A stretch of DNA of 64,000 nt from Sporofaciens musculi (GTDB taxonomy: Bacteria; Bacillota; Clostridia; Lachnospirales; Lachnospiraceae): positions 434,501 through 498,500 of the forward strand of contig NZ_WUQX01000001.1 in assembly GCF_009830285.1 (NCBI RefSeq), written 5' to 3'. A program made the position numbers and the translations under genes. The notes beneath the pieces are model-generated. The model was not told the DNA's origin, made no database searches, and saw only the letters and a program-made list of their open reading frames with translations. Numbering within the stretch: the first letter of the stretch is position 1; each line of letters begins with the position of its first letter. Positions 9,341-16,632 of this stretch are shown piece after piece.

Positions 9341-10651
9341 TCACTCATAACAAATTAAATTAATTATTTCCAATGCAGTTATCGCCGGTTCCCCGTGTTT
9401 ATAGATTATTTCCACGACATCGTTTGATAAGCCCATACGTTTCAAACTAAAATACTCAAATGAACTGCTATTAAAAAAACGTTCTTCTGCATCATACAAA
9501 ATAATCTTTTTTGCTGTTGCCGCGCTAATCACATCGCAAAGACCGCTGCGTACGCCGATAAAATAGCCTGATTTACTGATAAATTGGGGAACAATGTTTA
9601 ATGGCACAAATATAGCTGTTGTACCAAATATTGCCGGTTCATTTTCTCCGCTGCTGTTTGTACAGACAGAAAAACCTTTATTTTTAAGACCGTCTGCTAA
9701 AGCTTCCCAAAATACATCTGGCAAATCAGCAAGTGTATTTGAATACGGTGATAATACTACTGTTTTATCAGGTACTAATTGAACCTTTTCAAACAATAAC
9801 GACAGCTTATCATCTACATTCGCGAAAACAGGGTGTTCTGGTTTGATATTTTCAGGGAGAGCAAATACATATCTGCGAAACATTTCTGTAAAATGTAATC
9901 CTTTGTATCCACGGAACCACTCAATCGGATTTGAATGTATAAGAGGCCAACTGTCATTTAAAACTACTATATTTACTTTATCAGGACAAAGCAGATAATA
10001 ATGCAATAAAAAGGTACAATGACGTTTCTTTTTTGTCAATTCTATATTCTTTATTCCAAACATCATTGCTACTTTTTTGCATGCCTCATTAATAACCACA
10101 AAAATATAGTTCTCGATTCGGTTCTGTTCTATATACTGTCTCCAAAAAGTGCCAATTAGATAAATGTCTCCGGTTCCTGTATAAGGGCATATGAAAATAG
10201 GGATATCTCCATATTTTTTTATTAACTTTCTATAGTGATATTTTCCTTTTTCAGCGTCAATAAGATGATTCAATAATGCTTTTTTGGGAGCGCAGAAAAG
10301 ATGTATACTGCTCCTTTTAACATTTCTTCTTTCAAGCTGCGCAGTCATCTCCCTCCAATATGAAGAACCTACAATATAAACATTCTTGCTATCCAATATA
10401 TTTTCAATTTGATCTACGGAAATCACTTTTATTCGCGCGCAATGGCTGTTTTGCTTATTCTTATCATTGTCCAGAACATTCTTCGGCTCTAATCCATATT
10501 TTCTCAGTACTTGAATAATTTTTCGAGTACGTATGCTTACTCCAAAAAGATAGATGTTTTTTTGGGGGATTTTATTTAGCCAAATCAATCTTTTTACACG
10601 TTTGTCGATCCATTCTAATTCTTCATCCTGCTTTGATTTCTTAGTTAGCAT
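9341..10651 (-). CDS. GT9-like protein with N-terminal Rossmann-like module (paralogue)
   Basis: About 436 residues from the ATG at 10651, which has GGAG 7 nt upstream; an ATG at 10675 is also open. The N-terminal module has IYLFGVSIRTRKII, VLDNDKNKQN and KVISVDQIEN. The C-terminal part is GT9/GT-B-like: FICPYTGTGDIYLIG, LSPYSNTLADLPDVFWEAL, NSSGENEPAIFG and VRSGLCDVISAA. It is a paralogue of the product of 2491-3840. It starts 11 bp inside the end of the upstream small gene. It is probably involved in building a surface glycan; the donor and acceptor are unknown, and the usual GT9 histidine is absent. Confidence 0.6.
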   Translation of the reverse strand: MLTKKSKQDEELEWIDKRVKRLIWLNKIPQKNIYLFGVSIRTRKIIQVLRKYGLEPKNVLDNDKNKQNSHCARIKVISVDQIENILDSKNVYIVGSSYWREMTAQLERRNVKRSSIHLFCAPKKALLNHLIDAEKGKYHYRKLIKKYGDIPIFICPYTGTGDIYLIGTFWRQYIEQNRIENYIFVVINEACKKVAMMFGIKNIELTKKKRHCTFLLHYYLLCPDKVNIVVLNDSWPLIHSNPIEWFRGYKGLHFTEMFRRYVFALPENIKPEHPVFANVDDKLSLLFEKVQLVPDKTVVLSPYSNTLADLPDVFWEALADGLKNKGFSVCTNSSGENEPAIFGTTAIFVPLNIVPQFISKSGYFIGVRSGLCDVISAATAKKIILYDAEERFFNSSSFEYFSLKRMGLSNDVVEIIYKHGEPAITALEIINLICYE

Positions 10652-11123
10652 AAATTTTCTCCGTATTTGTTTCATCTGGCGCTAATACTTCCCTTAAATG
10701 ATAGAGAGCCAGACATACGGTATCCTGCTCATTCACGGATGTTTCATCAAGCACTCTGCCTAACAGGTTATATTTCGGAAATGACGTATAAGTAAAGACA
10801 ATATTATCAAAAAACTTTTCAAAAGAATAATAATCATATAATTTTTTGATTTTTTCTAATGGATAGTAGACTGTCGTTACTTTAAATGAAAAATTAAACA
10901 TTTCAAACATTTTCTTAGATTCCGCATCATGAAATAGAATAATAGCCTCATCTGCGTATTTTCGTTTTACAAAATATTTTAAGTAAGAAATAGCATAATA
11001 ATCCAACGTTTTATTTTCATTAATTAATACTAAAACCACTTTTTTATAATTAATTTTATATTTTATAGAAAGCCTGAGCCATTGGAAGTATTCTTTTAGT
11101 ATTATGAAACATCTTTTAAACAT
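10641..11123 (-). CDS. uncharacterised protein paired with the GT9-like paralogue
   Basis: 160 residues, not recognised. It has a basic N-terminal helix (FKRCFIILKEYFQWL), strands KKVVLVLIN, EAIILFHDA and NIVFTYTSF, and an alpha/beta arrangement that could be the half-domain of a nucleotide-binding fold. It overlaps the SIS gene by 8 bp and the GT9-like gene by 11 bp, so all three are translationally coupled. It resembles the 121-residue product at 3966-4331. A scaffold or partner of the GT9-like protein is a reasonable inference because both copies sit near such a gene. Confidence 0.55.
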   Translation of the reverse strand: MFKRCFIILKEYFQWLRLSIKYKINYKKVVLVLINENKTLDYYAISYLKYFVKRKYADEAIILFHDAESKKMFEMFNFSFKVTTVYYPLEKIKKLYDYYSFEKFFDNIVFTYTSFPKYNLLGRVLDETSVNEQDTVCLALYHLREVLAPDETNTEKIYAN

Positions 11124-11700
11124 TTTTTAACATTTCTCCAATATGTCCGCCAGGATGATTTTTTTTAAACTGTGCTAAATCGAGCTTCATCCGTTCTGCT
11201 ATCATCATAACTAATCCTTGTAGAATGATTAGGTTAATCGTCGTAGAATTATTTGGCATCACATTCCAAAGATCTCCTTCATGGGTCAGATCCAACACAA
11301 TGGCATTGTCAATCTCTTTTGTAAGTATGCTGTTTTTCTCAAATGTAAGTAGCCACATGCCGATATTTCTTTTTTTTAGCAGCCTTGCAAGGTACACGGA
11401 TTCGTCTGTTTCGCCACTCTTAGTCAGAAGAATTAACATATCCCCATCCCTGATAATCCCCATATCTCCATGTACCGCAGAGTTTGTATGTAAAAAGGAT
11501 GCTTCCAGCCCCATTGAGACCATAGACCCTACGAATTTCTCGCAGATTGGGACGTTCTTTCCCAAACCGGATACAATGATTTTATGACCGTTTTTTAATG
11601 TTTCTATTGCGTCATTCACCCATCTTGAAAATTCTTTTTCATCTAAAGAATGGATAGAATGATCAAATTCAGCTAATTGTTTTTCAAAATAATGAATCAT
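11116..11700 (-). CDS. SIS-domain sugar-phosphate isomerase
   Basis: 194 residues, a single SIS domain like GmhA, KdsD-type or 6-phospho-3-hexuloisomerase proteins. Motifs are IVSGLGKNVPICEKF, HGDMGIIRDGDMLILLTKSGETDE (phosphate-binding serines) and a late HPGGHIGEML. There is no CBS tail, so it is not a full KdsD. A good SD (GGGAGAC) precedes the ATG. It lies downstream of the nucleotidyltransferase-kinase fusion. Together with the epimerase at 1840-2501 it could convert a ketose phosphate into the aldose phosphate that is then activated. The exact substrate is unknown. Confidence 0.85.
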   Translation of the reverse strand: MIHYFEKQLAEFDHSIHSLDEKEFSRWVNDAIETLKNGHKIIVSGLGKNVPICEKFVGSMVSMGLEASFLHTNSAVHGDMGIIRDGDMLILLTKSGETDESVYLARLLKKRNIGMWLLTFEKNSILTKEIDNAIVLDLTHEGDLWNVMPNNSTTINLIILQGLVMMIAERMKLDLAQFKKNHPGGHIGEMLKNV

Positions 11701-11744
11701 ATGTCTCCCTCAATTATAATTATATTTTTTGCTGCTTCGGACAG

Positions 11745-13262
11745 TTACAGAACTTCTTCTAAATAGTACAATCCGTTATAAAAAGCCCCGCAAATGGAAT
11801 CATAATCCTGCCATGCATAAGTCGTTAGTGAAAGCCAGATTACTGCGTGCAACAGTTTGATTTCCTCTGGGTCTGAGCCAGTCATTTCAAAGAAGTCCTT
11901 TTCCATGTCCTCCCATTGATTTGACTGAATATCAAGGCGGACATCTTTGTCTCTTATCTGTAGTTCAAATTTTTTCAGATTAAAGCTGTCATAATTTCCT
12001 GCAATAGAATAATAGAGTTTTGCCCAGTCATAACGTGGATCGCCATATAGTTCTGTATAGCCGAAATACCCTCTGGGGTCAATCATAACTGGGCTGCCAT
12101 CTTCACGCAGCATCAGGTTAGAAAACGTACAATCTCCATGAATCAGGCTAAAGTATTCACAATCAAGCTGACGCAGCCGTTTTTCAAGGTTTCTTTTATT
12201 AAAAAATATGTTTTTACATTTTTTCCCGTTTACAGTTATGTATTTCTCATTTGCAAACGGAACCATATCCCGAATGCTCCGTATGCGGGCAAATGTTTTA
12301 TTGAGATATGCTTCTTTCATGCTGAATGTATCTGACGGAACTTTTTCTACTTTGTGGAGCATCTGTAAGGATTCTGTGAGCTTCATTAGAATTTCTCTTT
12401 TTTCTGAATAGGGAAAATGGCATTCATAAATATTTTTTCCATTAATTCGTTCCATTTCCAGAGGAGATGTTCCATAAATCTTTGGCAGGGATGGGATACC
12501 AAGTTCTTTTGCTTTGTTATACCATGCACATTCTCTGTGGGCCAGTTTCCGGCCTTGAGTATCGATTCCCTCCTTAATAACTCTGTCAGATTTTATTGTA
12601 ATTTTATTAAAAGGACGGCATTTTTCCTGTTCAAGTTTATTATATTCACTAAGCAGGCCGAATTCTTTTGTGCCTGCAAGCCCGAATTCACTATATTGCA
12701 TATGATTCTGCTGCATCCAGCGAACTAACTCCCCGCTTTTTGGTACTGTTTCTATCTTCTTTTTCTCTGAAAATAAAAAAAATCCAGCCACGCCATGTTC
12801 GTAAGAACTATCTTCTACAAATGTTCCATCTTTGTAAGACCACCTGCAAGAAAATGTCTGTGATATTCCAATGTAATCGTCTATTGGTTTTACTTTAGTT
12901 GCAGAACTATTATATCCTTCGGGCAGTTCTAGTTCTACGGGAAGAATCAGATCCGACCATATAAGCATAAAAGGTTCTTTTTCAGGTATCAGTTCTATGG
13001 CCTGCTTTACACCTGCGCAGGTACCCGTACCATCTGCGTCTACAATTTGGTATTTCACATCCGCAAAAGCTTCCAAATATTCATGCATAACCTCTTTTTT
13101 ATAGTCTGTAATAATCACAAATCTTTTATCTGGATATTTTCGGAATAGGTGGAATAGCATCGGAAGGTTTGCCACAGGTACAAGCGCTTTGGGTTTATTT
13201 TTTGTAAGATGTTTTAAACGTGTTCCTTTTCCTCCTGCTTGTACAATGATATAATTCATCAT
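11745..13262 (-). CDS. bifunctional sugar nucleotidyltransferase - APH/choline-kinase-like phosphotransferase
   Basis: 505 residues, two domains. Residues 1 to about 230 are a nucleotidyltransferase: IIVQAGGKGTRLKHLTKNKPKALVPV is the nucleotide-binding signature, and MLIWSDLIL carries the metal-binding Asp. Residues about 235-505 are an aminoglycoside/choline-kinase-like phosphotransferase with the Brenner motif SLIHGDCTFSNLML and the DPRGYFG metal site, then GDPRYDWAKLYYS. The same polypeptide could phosphorylate and activate an alcohol or sugar, as LicA and LicC do for phosphocholine. Whether it acts on choline, a polyol or a sugar phosphate cannot be decided. Its ATG overlaps the stop of the upstream remnant (ATGA). 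Confidence 0.85.
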   Translation of the reverse strand: MMNYIIVQAGGKGTRLKHLTKNKPKALVPVANLPMLFHLFRKYPDKRFVIITDYKKEVMHEYLEAFADVKYQIVDADGTGTCAGVKQAIELIPEKEPFMLIWSDLILPVELELPEGYNSSATKVKPIDDYIGISQTFSCRWSYKDGTFVEDSSYEHGVAGFFLFSEKKKIETVPKSGELVRWMQQNHMQYSEFGLAGTKEFGLLSEYNKLEQEKCRPFNKITIKSDRVIKEGIDTQGRKLAHRECAWYNKAKELGIPSLPKIYGTSPLEMERINGKNIYECHFPYSEKREILMKLTESLQMLHKVEKVPSDTFSMKEAYLNKTFARIRSIRDMVPFANEKYITVNGKKCKNIFFNKRNLEKRLRQLDCEYFSLIHGDCTFSNLMLREDGSPVMIDPRGYFGYTELYGDPRYDWAKLYYSIAGNYDSFNLKKFELQIRDKDVRLDIQSNQWEDMEKDFFEMTGSDPEEIKLLHAVIWLSLTTYAWQDYDSICGAFYNGLYYLEEVL

Positions 13263-13501
13263 GACTGTATTTCCACCTCCATATTTTGTGTCATAATCGG
13301 TTTCTCCATATTTAATAAATGGTATATAGCTGTAGGATATTTAAAATAAGGCACATTGGACATTTTTATAAAAAATGTTGCAGAATGATTCTGCTTCGCT
13401 CCCAGATACCTCACATATCCATACCCATCGGGTATAAAAATGGATAATACTTTGTGTTCTCTGGGTCCTGGCATACCCAATACGCAGCTTATTGCTGCCT
13501 T
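13259..13501 (-). pseudogene. remnant of an unrecognised gene, 5' end apparently lost
   Basis: An open frame of about 80 codons from the stop at 13502-13504 to 13259, with possible starts TTG 13480 or ATG 13474 and no convincing SD. The encoded text (MPGPREHKVLSIF, then YVRYLGAKQNH and IYHLLNMEKP) looks like the C-terminal part of a larger protein and overlaps the next gene by 4 bp, as operon genes do. The TnpB-like gene starts its 3' flank only about 120 bp away. This suggests that insertion of that element or an associated deletion removed the beginning of this gene. The family was not recognised. A genuine 70-residue protein remains possible. Confidence 0.45.
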
Positions 13502-13554
13502 CTAATGCCGTTATTTGATTTTTATATCAGGAACATGCGCTTCAATCCTAAAAT

Positions 13555-13573
13555 GAAATACTCACAGTATTTC
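13555..13573. repeat. perfect hairpin 3' of the tnpB-like gene
   Basis: GAAATAC and GTATTTC separated by 5 nt, about 50 nt downstream of the TnpB-like stop codon. IS200/IS605-type elements carry a subterminal hairpin of this kind near their right end, and the TnpB guide RNA scaffold normally ends in this region. A second short hairpin (GCAGC-5-GCTGC) lies at 13484-13498. The exact element boundary could not be determined. Confidence 0.5.
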
Positions 13574-13621
13574 TTCGGTGAAATCTTGACTCATCGTCAA
13601 AATTTATCTGAATCGCTGTTC

Positions 13622-14995
13622 TTATGACCTAATGATTTTCCCGTCTATTCCGCGCTTCAATACGTTTTTTGATGTGTTCATCTTATCTTCTGCGGCATAG
13701 CCGCAGTTTGGGCATCGGAACATTCCATCTTTTTTGATTCCGTTAGCTCCGCATCGGCTACATTCACTGCTGATACCTTTCCCAAGAACTTCTGTAAATT
13801 CTACAGACTGTTCCCGACATTTTAATTGAATCCGTTTTCGAATATATCCCCGCTGCCATAGTGTAATACAGTTGTTGATTTTCTTGTTTACGCCGCCTGC
13901 GGATGGACGAGGTAGCTTTACCATATAGACCGTCTTAGGTTTTTCTGTCTGCAGGAAACGGTTTAGTTCATGATTGATATAGCTGTGAAGCTGCTCTACA
14001 TATCGCTTCCTTTTTGCGTTGTATTTTTTTCTTCCGGGGTTATCTGCGCGATGTCGGTTGTAATTGTTTGTCTGTTCCCGAATCCACTCAGCATACTCTA
14101 GCTGGTATTTTCCCAAATGTTCTCCATAGACATGGCCTTTATCCGTAGTCAGCATAGTATATATACCTAAAGACACACCAACCTGATTTATATAATCTGG
14201 ATGACAGTGTACCTGTACATTGACTGGCGCTTTGAGTTCTATATCTCCGGTTTCAGGATACAGCCTGACATAAAGTTGGTTTTTGTATTGATTATTGTCG
14301 GTTAATGGCACAAAAACACGTTTACGGTTTTGCTTTGTAGTAATGTATATTCCATGGTCTGCATAACGGTATGCACGCTCTGTCGTAAAGAAACCCGAAA
14401 TAACATCCGTATGATATTGTCTCGACTGATACTTTCTTATCTGTCTGCGCAGATAATTGTGCATTTTCTTTATATCTACTTGTGCGGCAAGTTCATTGTG
14501 TTTTATTTCCATCTCCTTTATCAAGCAAACCGGCCTGTGATTTAATACAGCTTCAAATGCATTGGGTGATTTTAATAAAAAACGTAGATAATGTTTTTCT
14601 TCAGATGAAAGAGTTTCATTTTTATTCAGCAGTTCGGAAACTTTTGATTTCGTACGTGTCCATTGGCATTTAATATCTCCTAAAGCATCAAAAACAGCAA
14701 GATAGAAATAAACAGAAGGCATTCCTATTTTTTCCCGCAGACCGCTTTTCGTCATCTCATTCTGGATTGTATATCCAGGATAGAGCTTTGCAAGACTTCC
14801 TTTCCCGCTGTAACGTGTATATATATAATTTTTTACCTTACAGTAGTCTTCTGCAATTTCTTGAAGTTTTTTCATGTCATCTGAAGAAATAGTCTCTTTA
14901 TTGTATTGGCAGACAGTCTTGCATATTTTATCCGTCTGCTTTCCTAGTTCTTTCATTCTGTTTCCGGTTATTGTGGGTTGTGTTTGAGCCCCCAA
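13622..14995 (-). CDS. TnpB-family protein with replaced RuvC catalytic residues
   Basis: 457 residues, IS200/IS605 OrfB (TnpB) family, recognised by its C-terminal layout: a RuvC-like core, a zinc ribbon (CSRCG and CPNCG) and an NTSKNVLKRG end in place of the usual NAAxNI. In active TnpB the RuvC site is Asp in (G)xDxG, Glu in the middle strand, and Asp in DxNAA. Here the first motif reads VGVSLG (S275), the middle strand reads TVYMVKL (V359), and the last reads DKMN (K438 at the Asp position, with D437 one residue earlier). It therefore looks nuclease-dead. There is no tnpA beside it. The start is uncertain: the TTG at 14995 lies only 2 nt after AGGAGG, and an ATG exists at 14956. It could be a domesticated RNA-guided DNA-binding protein or a decaying transposon gene; the uninterrupted frame favours the former. 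Confidence 0.8.
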   Translation of the reverse strand: MGAQTQPTITGNRMKELGKQTDKICKTVCQYNKETISSDDMKKLQEIAEDYCKVKNYIYTRYSGKGSLAKLYPGYTIQNEMTKSGLREKIGMPSVYFYLAVFDALGDIKCQWTRTKSKVSELLNKNETLSSEEKHYLRFLLKSPNAFEAVLNHRPVCLIKEMEIKHNELAAQVDIKKMHNYLRRQIRKYQSRQYHTDVISGFFTTERAYRYADHGIYITTKQNRKRVFVPLTDNNQYKNQLYVRLYPETGDIELKAPVNVQVHCHPDYINQVGVSLGIYTMLTTDKGHVYGEHLGKYQLEYAEWIREQTNNYNRHRADNPGRKKYNAKRKRYVEQLHSYINHELNRFLQTEKPKTVYMVKLPRPSAGGVNKKINNCITLWQRGYIRKRIQLKCREQSVEFTEVLGKGISSECSRCGANGIKKDGMFRCPNCGYAAEDKMNTSKNVLKRGIDGKIIRS

Positions 14996-15035
14996 TCCCT
15001 CCTTTACATGAATAATATGAAACCCTTAGGGATGG

Positions 15036-15063
15036 ATTATCGAAAAGTATACTTTTTCGTAAT
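15036..15063. repeat. near-palindromic copy of the 15166-15209 core
   Basis: A 28-nt near-palindrome centred on AAGTATACTT. It matches the core of the perfect palindrome at 15166-15209 except for a one-base shift in the left arm. It lies about 40 bp upstream of the tnpB-like gene start. The 100-bp interval between the two copies is AT-rich, holds no ORF, and contains a promoter-like TTGACG-N17-TAGAAT reading rightwards near 15119-15147. Confidence 0.6.
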
Positions 15064-15165
15064 GATTTTCCTGGAAAATTTTTTAGATATATATTACAAA
15101 AAATCAGTGTTAAGTCTATTGACGAATTGTCGATAATATATTAGAATGAGTAAGAAATCAATGGG

Positions 15166-15209
15166 AAATTGCCATTACGAAAAAGTATACTTTTTCGTAA
15201 TGGCAATTT
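15166..15209. repeat. perfect 44-bp palindrome
   Basis: The two 22-nt arms are exactly complementary with no spacer (arm core TACTTTTTCGTAATGGC), so either strand can form a long hairpin or the duplex a cruciform. It sits in the intergenic space between the tnpB-like gene and bioY. A transposon-end structure, a terminator or a dimeric regulator site are all possible; nothing in the sequence decides between them. Confidence 0.85.
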
Positions 15210-15237
15210 GTATTTTAATTGATATTACTGTGTTCGG

Positions 15238-15286
15238 CTAGCACCACATTGCAGAATTCACCGTTAATTAAACAATGTGGTACTAG
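15238..15286 (-). terminator. inverted repeat after bioY, possible terminator
   Basis: A 14-bp stem with one mismatch (CTAGCACCACATTG against CAATGTGGTACTAG) and a 21-nt AT-rich loop, 11 bp past the bioY stop. There is no T-tract directly after the stem on the minus strand, so termination is uncertain. It may instead be the end of a small mobile element. Confidence 0.4.
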
Positions 15287-15296
15287 AAAACAGACG

Positions 15297-15890
15297 TTAT
15301 TTTTTTGCTGGATTAAATGCTTGGAGATGGAGCCGAGCCCGAAGAATAGGTCCTGTGATGACAGCCAGAATAATCTTGGCTGTATCTCCTGGAAGATATG
15401 GAATCACACCGATGGACAATGCCGCTGTGAAGGGGATTTCCATCTGAAATGCCAGCCATGCAGTTCCGAAAATGTAGGTTACGGCGGTTGAGAGCACCAT
15501 GCCGATTATAATTAGAAAACGTTTGTCCAAAAAGCGTTCAACGAATATTCCAGCAATGATGGTCATGAAAATGAAGCCCACAAGATATCCTCCGGTTGGT
15601 CCGGCAATTTTGCCAAGCCCGCCTGAGAAACCGGAAAATACCGGAAGTCCGGCGGCACCCAACAACAGATAGATGAGAAAACTTATGGTAGCGTCCTTAA
15701 AGCCGAGCACGTAGACACTGATTAATAGAACCAGGTTGGTGAGAGAAATTGGAACAGGACTGACCGGTATAGGAATGGAAAATGGTGCGAGTATACAAGT
15801 AACGGCCGTTACCATGGCAATGAGGACAAGGCGGCGGGTGGTAAAACGTCTGGACGAGTTGTTTGGGTTTGTGGTTGTAATATTTTTCAT
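15297..15890 (-). CDS. bioY: biotin transporter BioY (ECF S component)
   Basis: 197 residues with six predicted membrane segments. The BioY family signature is visible: PIPVSPVPISLTNLVLL, the loop GFSGGLGKIAGPTGGYLVGF, and PYLPGDTAKI near the end. It is the membrane-embedded substrate-binding subunit for biotin uptake; the shared ECF ATPase and T subunits are not in this window. A BirA-type operator lies upstream at 15985-16015, which indicates repression by biotinyl-AMP-loaded BirA. The SD (AAAGGAGA, about 15922) is some 31 nt from the ATG with a hairpin in between, which is unusual. The gene stands alone between the TnpB-like locus and the orphan transcript. Confidence 0.95.
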   Translation of the reverse strand: MKNITTTNPNNSSRRFTTRRLVLIAMVTAVTCILAPFSIPIPVSPVPISLTNLVLLISVYVLGFKDATISFLIYLLLGAAGLPVFSGFSGGLGKIAGPTGGYLVGFIFMTIIAGIFVERFLDKRFLIIIGMVLSTAVTYIFGTAWLAFQMEIPFTAALSIGVIPYLPGDTAKIILAVITGPILRARLHLQAFNPAKK

Positions 15891-15898
15891 AGTTTTTC

Positions 15899-15917
15899 GC
15901 TGCCATAGGGCGGCAGC
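15899..15917 (-). promoter_or_regulatory. hairpin between the SD and the bioY start
   Basis: GCTGCC and GGCAGC form a 6-bp stem with a 7-nt loop between AAAGGAGA and the ATG at 15890. Folding it would bring the SD to about 10 nt from the start. A short frame (MKGDMLPPYGSEKL) starting beside the SD also ends in an ATGA overlap with the bioY start, so translational coupling is the alternative. Confidence 0.45.
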
Positions 15918-15984
15918 ATGTCTCCTTTCATATGTAAAGTTACAGAAGATTTTCTGTATAAAAAGTATATGGGAAAAAAGATAT

Positions 15985-16015
15985 TTGTCAACTATATAAA
16001 ATAAAAGGTTTACAA
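15985..16015 (-). promoter_or_regulatory. BirA-type biotin operator
   Basis: TTGTCAAC, a 14-nt AT-rich spacer, then GGTTTACAA. This matches the known BirA consensus, TTGTAAAC-like half-sites about 14-16 nt apart in inverted orientation. It lies about 95 bp upstream of bioY, where a promoter would be, which is established BirA biology in Firmicutes. Confidence 0.85.
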
Positions 16016-16123
16016 TTTAGATTTTGAAAGATGAATTAATTGTAGAAAAAATATATAAAAATCAGATAATTATATATGAATAACAAAATAATAAATTTAT
16101 ATATAAAAAAGGTAAAAATAGTA

Positions 16124-16152
16124 TTGACAAATATGGGCGCGAGTGATATTAT
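16124..16152 (+). promoter_or_regulatory. strong sigma-A promoter of an orphan transcript
   Basis: TTGACA, 17-nt spacer, TATTAT. The predicted transcript starts near 16159 and runs rightwards into a region without a long ORF. Confidence 0.8.
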
Positions 16153-16225
16153 ATGAGTAATCCAAAGGAAGTATCGAGAAAGAGATAATAGTTTTGGAAA
16201 TCATTAGTAAAGGAGGCTTAATCCA

Positions 16226-16321
16226 TTGGACAACGTAAAAGAAACAATAACTCAATATGTCAGTGGTATGGCAGATGAAGGTTCCCAGAGAATAAGCCTT
16301 GACTATAGAGGAAAGAAATAA
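16226..16321 (+). CDS. possible 31-residue peptide
   Basis: TTG start with a strong SD (AAAGGAGG, 9 nt spacing), reading MDNVKETITQYVSGMADEG and ending RGKK before TAA. It is the only SD-supported frame in the orphan transcript. It is charged, with no membrane segment and no recognised family. It could be a truncated gene fragment. Confidence 0.4.
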   Translation: MDNVKETITQYVSGMADEGSQRISLDYRGKK

Positions 16322-16632
16322 GAGATAAGCCGGTATTTGAATGAGATAAAAAGTCGGAGAGAAAAGGGCCGGATATAGAAGATGATTCACATTTGCAGGC
16401 ATATTGAAAAAATACCACGTTATAGTTCGGGAAGATTTATAATATGTCAGAATATGTCAGGAAGGGACATTAGCTGACGAATAAGATTTATACCAGAGGG
16501 GTACTTCCATTAATATCCTGTGGGATGTATATGGAATAAAAAGGGTATAAGGAGAGTGAAAGGGAACCGGTAATCGAGAGGAATCCTCCGCTTTATATTT
16601 ATATATGTATAGAATAAAATTTCATAGAGATT

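Noticed and set aside
13622..15290. Complete IS200/IS605 insertion sequence.
   Set aside because: No tnpA (Y1 transposase) is present, ends could not be defined, and the TnpB-like protein lacks its catalytic residues.
16097..16402. 101-codon minus-strand frame over the orphan transcript.
   Set aside because: Low-complexity hydrophobic text, no SD, and it runs against a strong plus-strand promoter and terminator.
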